Source: Triglochin maritima (lineage: Eukaryota; Streptophyta; Magnoliopsida; Alismatales; Juncaginaceae). Taken from it: 64,000 nucleotides of DNA. This document shows, piece after piece, positions 45,476 to 56,360 of the stretch (positions are counted from its first letter, which is position 1; each line of letters begins with the position of its first letter). The notes under the pieces were generated by a model. It worked only from the letters and a program-made list of their open reading frames with translations, was not told where the DNA came from and did no database searches. Location: positions 446,501 to 510,500 of the forward strand of contig OY821779.1 in the NCBI GenBank assembly GCA_963682175.1, read 5' to 3'. Made by a program: the position numbers and the translations under genes.

Positions 45476-47602
45476 CTATCTGCAAGCTTGGATTGCCCTT
45501 GTATGAGAGAAATCGGCGCTATTATGCCGAACCGGGGCTCTATATATCGGTACTGGTGTGACAGTTTCAAACGCCTCAACAAGCAATGCCACTCTCCTCT
45601 TCCTTGCTGGTGCCAATTTGTTGACAGCCCGTTGAAGAGCAAAATCTATCATCCACTCCTCAGCAGTCTTCCTGTCGTCCACCGTCTGGTGTCTGAGATC
45701 AACTGTTTCTGCATCTGGATCAGGTTCGACTGAAAGGAAGTTCGGTTCTCTTGGATTGAAAGCCTTAATCCTCTCCAGCTCTTCGTCCACCCTTCTTCTC
45801 GCAATGTTGAATTTCAATTTCAGTTCATCGGTTTCGGTAAAAGATGGGATGGATTTTGAGCCTTTAAATGCTGCACTTTTGTTTACACGTTCGGGGTCGG
45901 TAGGAATACATTCATCTTTTTCTTCAACATGCATTTCGAGATCCGTATTGCTCTCGGTTTTGGTATTGCTGGGCTCCTTGAGGGGCTTCTCATTGGAATT
46001 CTCAGTTTCAAAGTTGCCAGCATCAGTTTGATCAGTTGATTTTTGACGATTTTCGCTCGGGCTTTCCTTTGCTACTTCCAAGATTTTACTCTCTCCGGCT
46101 TCAGAAAAAAAAATCCCCTGACTGATGATTTCAGTTGTGCTATTAGACTCATTACCATCATTCTCTGATTCAGAATTACCATCCAGGAGTGGATCTTGTA
46201 GCTCACTTTTCTTGGCTGTGTCATCTGCAGCCACTTCAAGTCTGGTACATTCGCATTTCCTATCTGAGACTGAGAGCTCTTCATTTACATCTTCCAGCAT
46301 GTCACCCGCTTTCTCGACCTCTGCATACTCTTCACAATCTTCGGTTTCTGCCTTGCAGACATCTTTTTCACAACTTGTGTCACAAACATTATTGTTTTTC
46401 TTACCATCTTCCTGATCATCCGATGATTCAGAACTTCGCTCATCTGAAACATCATACGAATGACTGTAAGATTCTGCATATGTATCTTCATTGGATTCAC
46501 TGGTTAAGTGCTTCTTCTCACTATCTTCGCGAAATAGCTCCACAGTCAAAGACTGAACATCATTCTTGTTGTCAAAGCGGTCATCCGAGGACTGTACAGA
46601 TGTTTTTAATTCACAGTCCAAGACATTTACATCCCCGAAGGATTCCTTGGCTTCACTGAGATTGCCTGAAGTGTTGCTATCTTTTGGTAAATCCGGCTTC
46701 TGCTCGAGTTGAATTTCCGCATCTATAGTCACAATCACAGTGTCTCCATCCAGCTTCAATGATGATGCTTCATCAAAAGGGTTAGGACCATCTGCGAATA
46801 CCTCGACGAAGAAATCATCATCCTCCACATCTGGTGGTGAATATCGGTTGTCCTCGACTGCGGCAATTTTTGCTTGCGCTTTTTCTCTAAACGAAGGCGC
46901 TCTTTTCAGCTTGATATTCTTCTGGGTCTTGATAGATCGGCGTCTTGCAGCCAGAAAAGATGAAAGAGGCTCATGTCTGTGACCATTTAGAGAGCAATAA
47001 GTGTAAGGACACACCCTCATCGCCGACGTGCCTTCGGATTCCGTTGCTCCATAACTAAGTTCCAGTTCTTTAGGAAACTTAAAGTCCTTAATTGTCGACG
47101 AGCAAGTCGCCCTACTAGCTTTTATCACACGAAATGATTTCTTCTTTAAAGATCTTTGCAGTTTCAAGCTAGACTTCCTTGGGAAAATCTTAGGAGAAAA
47201 TGAAGGTTTTGTGGAATTCGGATTTTTTGAATTCCTTGGACTTGCAGAGGAGGCTGGGATTTGGGCACTTACCTGTAATAACTGCTCCTTCCTTGCATCA
47301 GAACAACTTGTGGGCTTCATGTAGTTGGGCAGGACACCATCTTTTGCTTTGATTAAAGCCGGCTTTGGTCGCAAAGCTGGTTTTCTGATCTGCTGAACAT
47401 GCTGGTGCCCGAGATGGGCATCGAGGTAGTCTAATTCCGATATCCTCTTGACCGACCTCGCCTTCTTCAGCTTCCTCTTCAGCTCAGATGCTACTTTGCT
47501 CTTGCCATCTTGTTGGCTTTGGGACTTCTGGTTGGGAAACATGATCTTGTTTGGTTCCACTCTTGAGACCGCTATAATATCCGGTCCTTTCTTGTGAACC
47601 AT
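45476..47602 (-). CDS. Plant calmodulin-binding domain protein
   Basis: A single-exon frame of 708 residues from MVHKKGPDIIAV. The C-terminal about 120 residues (KLKFNIARRRVDEELERIK ... EEWMIDFALQRAVNKLAPA ... KRRVALLVEAFETVTPVP) match the plant calmodulin-binding domain found in potato PICBP-like proteins. The basic, amphipathic RKRRVALLVEAFE segment is the likely calmodulin site. A conserved block in the middle reads CPYTYCSLNGHRHEPL followed by FLAARRRSIKTQK. Between them lies a long acidic, Ser/Glu-rich disordered region. The frame is open for 61 codons upstream (to 47785), but that part is hydrophobic and unlike the family, so the MVHKKG start was chosen. The cellular role is not established from sequence. 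Confidence 0.88.
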   Translation of the reverse strand: MVHKKGPDIIAVSRVEPNKIMFPNQKSQSQQDGKSKVASELKRKLKKARSVKRISELDYLDAHLGHQHVQQIRKPALRPKPALIKAKDGVLPNYMKPTSCSDARKEQLLQVSAQIPASSASPRNSKNPNSTKPSFSPKIFPRKSSLKLQRSLKKKSFRVIKASRATCSSTIKDFKFPKELELSYGATESEGTSAMRVCPYTYCSLNGHRHEPLSSFLAARRRSIKTQKNIKLKRAPSFREKAQAKIAAVEDNRYSPPDVEDDDFFVEVFADGPNPFDEASSLKLDGDTVIVTIDAEIQLEQKPDLPKDSNTSGNLSEAKESFGDVNVLDCELKTSVQSSDDRFDNKNDVQSLTVELFREDSEKKHLTSESNEDTYAESYSHSYDVSDERSSESSDDQEDGKKNNNVCDTSCEKDVCKAETEDCEEYAEVEKAGDMLEDVNEELSVSDRKCECTRLEVAADDTAKKSELQDPLLDGNSESENDGNESNSTTEIISQGIFFSEAGESKILEVAKESPSENRQKSTDQTDAGNFETENSNEKPLKEPSNTKTESNTDLEMHVEEKDECIPTDPERVNKSAAFKGSKSIPSFTETDELKLKFNIARRRVDEELERIKAFNPREPNFLSVEPDPDAETVDLRHQTVDDRKTAEEWMIDFALQRAVNKLAPARKRRVALLVEAFETVTPVPIYRAPVRHNSADFSHTRAIQACR

Positions 47603-50307
47603 GTTTGATGGATTCTTTTCTTGAGTTGCAACAAGATGGATTGAGAAGGAGTTTGTTGTTATGACAAGAATGATGGAACTAAGCAGCAAAGAATTAGGTT
47701 GGTGGGAGGAAAAGAAGACCTCCCAAAGTGGTCTAAGAAGGTGTTCTAAGAAATTAGGAAACTGATAGATAGACCCAACCAACACTAGCTAGTATTCTAG
47801 TGCTAGTATTTGATTTAATGTTTTCATGACTAGGATAGGAGTGGGTGGAATTTTTCAACTTTGCTCGATCATCTTTTGGAATTGGTGTGCTAATTAGCTT
47901 TTTCTTGAACATCTGCTTAAACAAGAGACAAAGTGGAAAATAGTGACATGCACTAGGCTGGGTTTTTGTTCTTGGGGTTTATCATTTATGGACCGTTGGA
48001 TTTCAAACCAAGTGGGTTTGATTCTGGAATAATGAAACCAGCAGCCAACACCAGTTGGTTGATGTTGTCATTGCTAATGGAGGAAATATTCTTGTGTCTA
48101 ACTAATGTCATTGTCGAGTGAAATATAAGTGTGCATACATGGACAACAACCTACATCCTACCCTGGAACTTAAAACGTTTAAAATCCTGATTGGGTATTA
48201 ACTTATTTTAAATGTTTATTTCTGCAATATTTTAGAAACTCCTCCCAGAGTCTTGTCTAGTCCTTTTAGTTTGTTATCAATTCAGATTCCAATAGATGTT
48301 GGAATGCTTTTAAATATAAGATAACCTCATTAAATAGAGATGCGATTTCTTCAGGTGGACAATTCATGCATGCGCAAGTGGACTTACATATATATGTTGA
48401 TCAACTCACTTTGATGTAAGGTGAAATTCGATTGACCCAAAACCACCTCTTTGAAACGCTAAGTACTAATTCGAGAAACAATAAAAACATTTATTTTTAA
48501 AAGTGTTAAATATTTTTACTTTAAATAAAAAATATCTATCCACAGTTCTACACTACCATCAACTCGTTAAACCCAATTAAGAAGGGGGGAAATGTGAAAT
48601 AATTATGGCAAGTGGTGTGTGAATTGTGGTATTGGTGGCACCGACCTAAGAAGATGGGATCATCACAAATAGATTTGTGGACCAAATTCAGAGTGGGTCT
48701 CACACGGTCAATATCTTTATTGTCAATACATATATGTAGTTTTGGTGTAGAATATGTGCTTAATTAATGTTGAAGCAATTTAATTGCTGAAGACTCTCAA
48801 ACTTCTATCCCACCACCTTTCGGCAGGGACGGTTCCCACTTCTTTCCTTCTTTAATCCACATTTTTGTTCTTTTCTTAATCAACTTTTAGACATTTAATT
48901 GTCATGATTTCATTTCACACCCAGAGGACCACCACCTGGTCCACCTTACTGTAAAAAATTTGGCCTTTGTTGAAAAGTTATAGTCTTTGAAATTGTAATA
49001 AGAATTATCTGTCTGGTTAGAAAGAGAATGCATGCAATTGGAGGAGAATATTTTGAATATATACTATCAATTCAATATTCAAAGGTGATGATGCTATGCT
49101 GAAAGAGCCAGCATTAGCAATCCAGCTTACAGTTTGGGAGACTGAACTGCAACTAACAGTGTAGGTCTTGCCTGTTTGAAAATTTTAGATGCCAAAAGAA
49201 TTGGATTGTTTGATGGAGGGGGAAAAAATTGATTTTGGGTTGGGATTTGGAGTTTCAAAGGGCTTTGTTTGGTAAATTCAGAGTCGGGGTTATTGATTTT
49301 GGTTCTGAAGATTTGGTATAAAAAAAATATATAATTTTTATGTTGCGTTTGGTACTTAAGATTTGACGAGGGAATGAAAAATCAGGAGGTCTTAACTCTT
49401 TATGGTATGATGGACTCTCAGAGGTGAAAAATCTAGATACGTTAGCCAAAAGAATCCCAAGTAAAGCCTAATTTGCTAAACTAATGTTTTGGTTTAACAG
49501 GTTATAGGATTAAGTATATATTAGGTCTAAACTTTATAGCTATAAAATTCTAATAGATTCATACATATTAAGTAATTTATATGTCTTAAGTGAGTTGGAC
49601 CACAATCCCAATTCCAATTCGTCTTGTTTATTAAGTTGGTTGGCAAGTAAAAGAGTCGGCAGCCAAATTGAAATACTTAACCGCTACATATATATATGCC
49701 ACAAAAGGACAAGGTATGGCTGATTGAGGTATTGGTAAAGTCAACACACGAGTACACGACCTATATTTTAATACATAGTTGAAGTTTTTCAATATACATT
49801 ACATTTCTGAAAAGAGAAAGAAATATGAGAAGTTTACAAAGAAAATAATGGGAAATCGATTATGAGAGTCAATGAGAAAATAAGGAAAAATTAAAACAAC
49901 ATAACTTATTTTTCTTTTAATCAAGTTTTTGTTGTTTGTGCATGTTATTATAATCTATTGGAAAAATAATAATTAAAGATTCAATTATTTGATTAAGATT
50001 TATGAACAAGATAATAGTAAGTTTAAGGTAAAATATAATGAGTAATTTCTCGTGTATTTGCATACTTTTGTTATATATTATGAATATTTGAAAATAATAA
50101 TGTAATTTATGTAGTTATTTTTCAAAAATAGTTTTAGTATTGTTATTAAAGTTTTACACGTGATCCATATCATTTTTTATGTTTTTTGCCTTGTTTCCAA
50201 AGAGAAGCATGAGAAACAAAACAAAGGAAGAAAAAATAAGGTCAACTGGTTTTGTGTACCTGGTTTAGAATTAAATTGACCGTGTGAATCAGTATTTCTC
50301 GAAATTG
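47603..50307. other. Intergenic, no gene recognised
   Basis: AT-rich flank upstream of the calmodulin-binding gene, reaching the outer inverted repeat of the transposon nest. Nothing else stands out. Confidence 0.5.
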
Positions 50308-50440
50308 ATTTTGTGCACCTGAACGCTTCTGCCGTAAATGAGGTTGTTAAGTTATGATTTTGGTTGAAAATTTTGCACTTTACACCTTGACAAATTTGCT
50401 AATAATATTTCTCTTAGAGAATTGCTTTATAAAATAACAA
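50308..50440. repeat. Left arm of the outer inverted repeat
   Basis: Contains TTTTGTGCACCTG, TCTGCCGT, GATTTTGGTTGAAAATTTTG, TTTACACCTTG and TTTATAAAATAAC. All recur in inverted order at 56361-56458, outside the Mutator-like element. The similarity is imperfect but colinear. Confidence 0.65.
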
Positions 50441-50479
50441 ATATCCTTATATAGTCCTCTTTCCTCCCTATCTTTCTAG

Positions 50480-50705
50480 TCCTCTCAATCTTGTTTCATT
50501 TCTCTCTCATCCCTCTCTCTCAAGTCCTCTCTCTCTCTTGTTTCATTTCTCTCTCATCCCTCTCTCAAGTCCTCTCTCTCCTCCCTCTCTCTTCTCTTCC
50601 TCTCTCTCTCATCCCTCCCTCTCTCATGTCCTCTCTCTCTCATCCCTCTCTCTCAAGTTCTCTCTCTCTTCTTTCCTCTCTCTCCTCCCCCATCCCTCTC
50701 TCCAA
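50480..50705. repeat. CT-rich low-complexity tract
   Basis: Tandem CTCTCTCATCCCTCTCTCAAGTC-like units. It could be the remnant of a CT-rich 5' leader attached to the receptor-kinase fragment. Confidence 0.7.
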
Positions 50706-50817
50706 AACATATCATTAATATCAATAAAAAAATAAAAACAAACAAACATTACTCTTTTTTCTTCTTCTCTCCTTCTCAAATCCTCTCTCTCATTTCCTTA
50801 CTCTCTCATCCTTCTTT

Positions 50818-51063
50818 CTCCGGCCCACTCTCCCTTCCACTCTGCAACCTCCCCAATCTCACCTCCCCCCTTCCCCCTCCAACTTCCTCAACTCCTCCCT
50901 CCCTCCCCTCGCCAACTACCGCTCCCTCACCCACATCGACCTCTCCCAGAACCTCTTCGTCGGAGCCCTCCCGCCTTCCCTCGCTAACTAGCCGTCTCTC
51001 ATGCATCTCGACTTGACTGGGAATAACTTCTCTGGCGTCATTCTGGTGGAGTTTGGGAGTTTT
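50818..51063 (+). pseudogene. HAESA/HSL1-type LRR receptor-kinase fragment, broken
   Basis: Translation in two adjoining frames gives LCNLPNLTS, then NSSLP, ANYRSLTHIDLSQNLFVGAL, then PPSLAN, a TAG stop where Leu is expected, then PSLMHLDLTGNNFSGVI and EFGSFAKLE. The repeat spacing and the LDLTGNNFSG.I..FG.F..LE string match the LRR domain of HAESA/HSL1-type receptor kinases, which perceive small secreted peptides. It is a fragment with one frameshift, one stop and no kinase domain, so it is non-functional. It lies inside the outer inverted-repeat element and looks like a captured gene piece. Confidence 0.75.
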
Positions 51064-51172
51064 GCAAAGTTGGAAGGGTGAGTGGAAAGAGAGAGATGGT
51101 TGGAAAGGTTTGAGAGAGAGAGGAAGGAGTAGAAGACGGTTTGAGTTAGAGAGAGAGGGAAGGAGGGAGGGT

Positions 51173-51325
51173 GGAGTCGATGGATGGGTAGAGGGGTTGG
51201 GAGTTTGAGAGGGAGGAGAGAGGGAGGGGTGGGTGGAGTCAATGAATGGGAGTTGGGAGTTTAAGAGAGAGAGGGTGGGTGGTTGGAGTCAATGGATAGG
51301 TAGAGAGGTTGGGAGTTTAAGAGAG
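51173..51325. repeat. GA-rich minisatellite, about three units
   Basis: A unit of roughly 55-65 bases built around GGAGTCRATGGATGGGTAGAG and GTTGGGAGTTTRAGAG recurs three times with small changes. Confidence 0.65.
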
Positions 51326-51433
51326 GAGAAGGAACAGAGGAAGAGAAGAGAGAGGAAGAGAGGAGAAAAAAAGATGAGAGAGAAAGGAAAGTAGAGAAAA
51401 AGAAAAAGAGAGGATTTGGTAATGTTTTTTTAA

Positions 51434-51500
51434 CTGAACTGATATTCGTCGCCGTAAAACTACTTAAATCGCCCGTAAGATTACCATTTTGCCCCTCTAC
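51434..51500. repeat. Left terminal inverted repeat of the MULE
   Basis: Colinear with the reverse complement of 56266-56335, with only scattered mismatches through about 65 bases. Confidence 0.82.
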
Positions 51501-51580
51501 ACTTTCTACTAATATAACTCCTCATTTCACTCTTTTAACACAACTTTCTCTTCATATCACACTTTTATTCACCAAATAGG

Positions 51581-53770
51581 ATGTCTCGGAGGCCAGGGAA
51601 AGAGCCAGCGGACACCCCGGACTACTCACATCTGGTAAATCACCTTGTTTATTTCAATTAATTTTTAATTTTTTTTTTGAGTCGGGCGACCGCGGGAGCC
51701 CGACCCATGGCACAGACGTCTGCGGGAGACGTCTCCCACGTAGGGCAGGCGTCTCCGGCAGACGCCTACCACGTAGGGTAGGCGTCTCCCGCAGACGCCT
51801 GGATTTTTTTTTAATTTGTTTTTAAATTGATTATAAATTGTGATAAAATTTAAATAAATTGAATATTATGTTAATAATGAGTTAAATTAGTTTAGATAAT
51901 CGTTTATTAATTATAAATTGTGTTAATTAATAAATAAATTGATTATTATGTTAGTAATTAGTTGTGTACGATTTTAGTAACGGATTATTGATTAATTGTG
52001 ATAATTGCTAAATAAATCGATTATTAAGTTAATAATTAGTTTAATTATTATAGTAAAATCATTAATAAATTTGTATTTTTAAATTGAATTAATAGTCATC
52101 GGGTTACCGTGGAGGAAAAGGGAAATCAATTCCCTTACGCCCGGTACGTAGTATAGCAGACGAGTCATGTCCTCGTCATCCACGTACACGTGGTATTTCT
52201 GCTTCAGTTAGGAGAGAGAGAGATCTGTTACGTCGTCGTCAGACACCTGGAGAGTCTTTCGACGACGAGGATGATTCAGATGAGGCGAGGAGTCACGACG
52301 ATAGTGACGATGGGGGCCGATACGACTTGGGGCCACAGGAGGAGGCGGTACATCAGTCCAGTCGAGGACGGGGGCGACACGGTGGTCCTTCAGCTGAGTG
52401 GGTCATTAGGAAGGATCGAGGTGGCCGATTTGTGACCGGTGATTCGAGTTCGTGCACTGCAGACGCCCGAGCTCAGAAGAAGAAGAGGGGTGATGACGAG
52501 TCTTGGATCGTCACGGATATTATTCCCGGTGGTCCTGTAGATGGCAGCGTCATTCCGAGTTTCGGAGGCCACGTCGCCAGACGCATCTGGGATGGCGAGG
52601 AACGGAAGGTTTTGAAGTGCCATAATCGGCACAGAGCCTGTACGACATTGCAGGCATGGCGTTCAGTGATGACTGAGGATATGACGGCGACCGTGGTCGA
52701 CAGTGGATTGGGTCACTTGCCGTACAACATGTTTTCCTGCATCGACATGCCGTTGATTTCGGCATTCGTGGAGCGGTGGCAGCCTGACACCAACACTTTC
52801 CACTTACCGTTCGGAGAGATGACGATCATGTTGCATGACGTCTTTCAGATTCTGCACATTCCTGTTGAGGGGCCCATGGTCAGTGCGCAGGCGCCGACAT
52901 CTGAGCTGAAGTTATATGTATCTGAGTTGCTGGGTGTCAGCCTGGAGGGTCTTGGGCGGGATAGCTCATTCTGGAGTGGCGGTGGTGTTAGTATCGACGC
53001 TGTGGACGAGTGTTGCAGACGGGGGCGACCACCACGGACTGAGGATACGCAGATGACTGCTTATTTCTTCTTACTGCTAGGCTGCGTATTGTTTCTCGAC
53101 AAAAGCGGTTCCAGACTGAGACCACGCGACTTATTGGAGGCGAGGGACCCAGATACCATTGCTGATTACTCATGGGGGTCGGCGACGTTGGCATATCTGT
53201 ATCGCCAGCTGGGCATATCCAGTCGCGCTGATTGTGGTCAGATTACGGGTTGTCTTACACTGCTGCAGGCTTGGATATATGAGTATTTTCCTGCTTTCCG
53301 CCCCCATCGTGAGCGGAAGATTATTGAGCGTGGCCATCCTCGTTCGCGTATGTGGGCTGTCCGGGCGGAGGATAAGAGCGAGAGTCGACTTCTTTCTATT
53401 CGTAGACGGCTAGATCAGATGACTGCATCGCAGGTATATGATGTATATATCATTCACGTTTATTTAAATTTAATTTTATTATTATTAACGTATAAACGTT
53501 TAGGCGGAGTGGTTACCGTACGGTCCCGATCCTGCTGTAGCTGTGCCGAGGACTACATTTGCCGGCATTATTCGTTATAGGGATATCACAGAGCCTTATA
53601 TACCTGATCGCGTGTTACGTCAGTTAGGCTACGTTCAGGTGATCCCGGTTGACATTCCGACGCCCGAGCATGCAATACGGTCTGCGACTGCCACCATGAA
53701 AGACATAGGCAACACATCGAAATCCACAGTTGCCATCAGCACGTACGTCATTCCACCTATGCAGAAATGA
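51581..53770 (+). CDS. Plant mobile domain (PMD) protein carried by the MULE
   Basis: Three exons: 51581-51634 (MSRRPGKEPADTPDYSHL), 52096-53433 and 53504-53770, giving 552 residues. The N-terminal part is basic, acidic and Arg/Gly-rich. The PMD (aminotransferase-like plant mobile domain) follows, with the hallmark FVERWQPDTNTFHLPFGE, TIMLHDVFQILHIPVEG, then DYSWGSATLAYLYRQLG and LLQAWIYEYFP. This domain is known from plant MULE and Ty3-type elements and from host genes such as MAIL1/MAIN; its molecular activity is unclear. Its function in the element may relate to silencing or transposition, but this is inference. The last about 30 residues of exon 3 read antisense through the OTU part of the opposing transposase gene, so the natural C-terminus is probably lost. 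Confidence 0.8.
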
Positions 53771-56181
53771 CAAAATAATTCCTGGCAGTCTATCATTATA
53801 TGGGAAGTTGTCCACGTCAACCCGTCCGGACACTGTAAGATAGGTAAATAACAATTCATTAAAACAACAAAATTAGGAGATAATATATTCAACCCCATTT
53901 AGATTACTAATATATATTAAATAACATAACAACAAAGATATCGACATACCAGAAGATCCTGTGCCCGTATTCAAGGGCGATCGAGACGAATTAGACCGAC
54001 GACCCCTGCTCCCACTACTGGCAGACCGACCACGACCCCTGCTCCCACTACTGCCAGACCGACCACGACCTCGCTCAGCATACTCGAAGGCACTCGGGTC
54101 CCGACGTGTCGACTTTCCCCTAGGTCGACCTCGTACCTTAGTATTTTCTTCGGGTTCTCCATAGTTCGACTGATCGGGGTGTAACTGTTCGTATAAAATA
54201 CGAGAGGCACTACGAATTACTGCAGGATCGCTCTGCGAGATCTCATCCACTAGCTTCCGAAAATGCTCGGTGTCTTGTGCTGACTGATCAACAAACTCTG
54301 ACATCTGGACTCCTTCTCCGATAACAAGTGTTTTCCAGAATGGATGAATCTGCTCTAAATAAATTCCATCACCTGACGCGAAACACTCGTACATGGTACA
54401 GGCACAAGGAATCCCATGTGTTGTCAGGAAAGCACACCCACAACGATATTCAATTTCATCACTTAAGTCCTGCATTCTCTTCAACTCCTGAGTCATTAAC
54501 GACAAGCAGTGATGCGAAACTCGGCCATTTATATGCTGAAACAGAGGACCTATGTAATGTGCCAAATTTCGACGTCTCGAATCTTCAAGAAAGTTCCGAA
54601 TATTTGTCAGGTGCATTTCAATAGACGAGTTCACGCGGTCGAAAAGAGTGTCGAGAGCGGCAGTCGATGTAGTGATCCACTCTTTCAGAGCTGAATGTGC
54701 ACTTTCCACCCTGCAGTTCGTAGTGTTGCCGAAATGAAGAACTTGATTCGTCCAATTCAACACGAATTTTTCCTTATGCACCAACCACGTGTCTTCCACA
54801 TACTTCGTCAGCACTGGCCAGGAACTGTAAGAATCCTTCAGATTACGGACTGCTCTATCATAATCCGTCTGTGAATCAGAAAGCATGACTCTCCTCCATC
54901 TTCCACGTCTAAAACTCTCTGCAAGCTGCTTCTCCTTGCCGAATACGTGGTATGCGTAGTTGTACACGTCTTTGTTGATATGTCAGGTGCATAGTAAATG
55001 AGCTGACTCAGGAAAAACCTCTGCCACTGGTCGCATCAGACCCATCTCCCGGTCCGTAATTATTGCTGTCGGGCTAACAATATCCAATAACAGATCTCGC
55101 AACCTCTCCAACACCCACCGGTAACTAGACTCGGTCTCATCCTGCAAAATCGCATATCCGACGAGGAAATTCATATTTGTTGGAGTAACCCCAACCATCT
55201 CAAACAAAGGCATCTTGTACTTGTTCGTCTTATACGTCGAATCCATACAGATCACGAATGGGTATGTACGCAACAACTGAACTGAAGTCGGATGTGCCAA
55301 AAATGCGTGAGTCAAGACATTAGTTTCTTCATCTGCCACAATCCAATGCAAATACTTATGCTGCACTGCCTCTCTGAGAAACTGCTGCGCGGGATTCCTG
55401 TCTTCAGATTTCGTCCTCCTCATGTACTCTCTGAAGTTGTAAATGTGCCTTTGATTAGGATTATCGTCCGGAAATTTCTTCTTTACCGCCAACAAAATGT
55501 TACGGGGCCTTGCTTGTGCCTCTGTCATATCCCGAACAATTTGCTTTGCCCCAGCACTAAGTCCGCTGACCTGTCGGTGACCCTCTGAATAAACTGCCAA
55601 TGGGTGGTTGTGCTGCCCAAACATGCTACTAGAAACAATAACTCATCCATCACGATCTCGTCGTTCCACCACTTTTACCAAAAACCGACAACCGCAACCT
55701 TTTCTTTTCGTATTCTTTCGCAGTGCAATACTCGTATCACGAGAACTCATCTCACGTCTGCGATCGCATCTGAGGTAACAATCCATCCGGTTATCTGCTT
55801 TTGGTTTGTACGATGATATAACCAAAAAAAATCAGGCTCCTATCGCAATTTGTTTCGCCCATTTACAACCTTCCTCGATTGTTGTAAATATTTCTTTACT
55901 GTCAAAAAGCTCACTGTAATCTACTCCATCACCACCGAAATCTTGCAACGGAACCTGAAAATTTTGAATTTAACAAAAAATTAAAAAAAAACAAAAAAAA
56001 ACGGGCGGCTGGCTAGGCCGCCTCCACCATGGTGGAGGCGTGCATCTAAGCCGTCTCCAGCTAGGTGGAGGCGTCTGTCTAAACCGCCTCCACCTATGTG
56101 GAGGCGGCCTAGCCAGACACCCGAGTCGGAAAAAAAATTCTGCCCCGTTACCTCGCCGGATTCTGGTGCTTCGTCGGACAT
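53624..56181 (-). pseudogene. MULE transposase (FAR1-MULE-SWIM-OTU), broken by TGA codons
   Basis: Exons on the minus strand: 56181-56152 (MSDEAPESGE), 55954-53950 and 53832-53624. In order they carry a FAR1-type DNA-binding region (LRCDRRR, KGCGCRF, then HNHPL), the MULE DDE core (ICMDSTYKTNKYKMPL, then ITDREMGLM, with the later glutamate in CRVESAHSALKEW), a SWIM zinc finger (CGCAFLTTHGIPCAC), an Arg/Gly/Ser-rich tail and the start of an OTU-like cysteine protease domain (DVRADGNCGFRCVA). The long frame is continuous but contains in-frame TGA codons. Two replace conserved tryptophans: DG-stop-VIVSSSM near 55650 and LLCT-stop-HINKD at 54983-54985. A third precedes FFLVISSYK near 55836. The OTU domain is cut short where the PMD gene ends. 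Confidence 0.85.
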
Positions 56182-56265
56182 TTTCGTGGTGTTTGTACTG
56201 GGAATGTGAGTAAAACTGAGTCAAACACCTTGTTTAAAGACACGGGACGAAATCAGTATTAATTG

Positions 56266-56335
56266 ATTTGTTAGGGGCAAAAAGGTCATTTTTGGGACGA
56301 TTTAAGTAGTTTTCCGGCGACGAATAGTAGTTCCC
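56266..56335. repeat. Right terminal inverted repeat of the MULE
   Basis: Inverted match of 51434-51500. Confidence 0.82.
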
Positions 56336-56360
56336 TTTTTTAATGATATTAACTTTTTAT

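Larger units (their letters stand above)
51434..56335. mobile_element. Mutator-like element with PMD gene and MULE transposase
   Basis: A 4.9-kb element with imperfect terminal inverted repeats of about 65 bases. The left end contains ATTCGTCGCCGTAAAACTAC, TTAAATCG and TTTTGCCCCT; the right end, read inward, contains ATTCGTCGCCGGAAAACTAC, TTAAATCG and TTTTTGCCCCT. T-rich near-matching flanks (TTTTTTTAA at 51425, TTTTTTAAT at 56336) suggest an 8-9 bp duplication. Two genes point toward each other from the two ends, each with a tiny first exon. It is inserted in the outer inverted-repeat element. Confidence 0.87.

Noticed and set aside
47603..47785. 61-codon N-terminal extension of the calmodulin-binding protein
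   Set aside because: The frame is open, but the added residues are hydrophobic and unlike the family. MVHKKG starts the charged sequence typical of the protein, so the extension is treated as 5' leader.
50491..50735. Leu/Ser-rich protein frames in the CT-rich tract
   Set aside because: They are translations of a CTCTCT repeat, with no coding signature.
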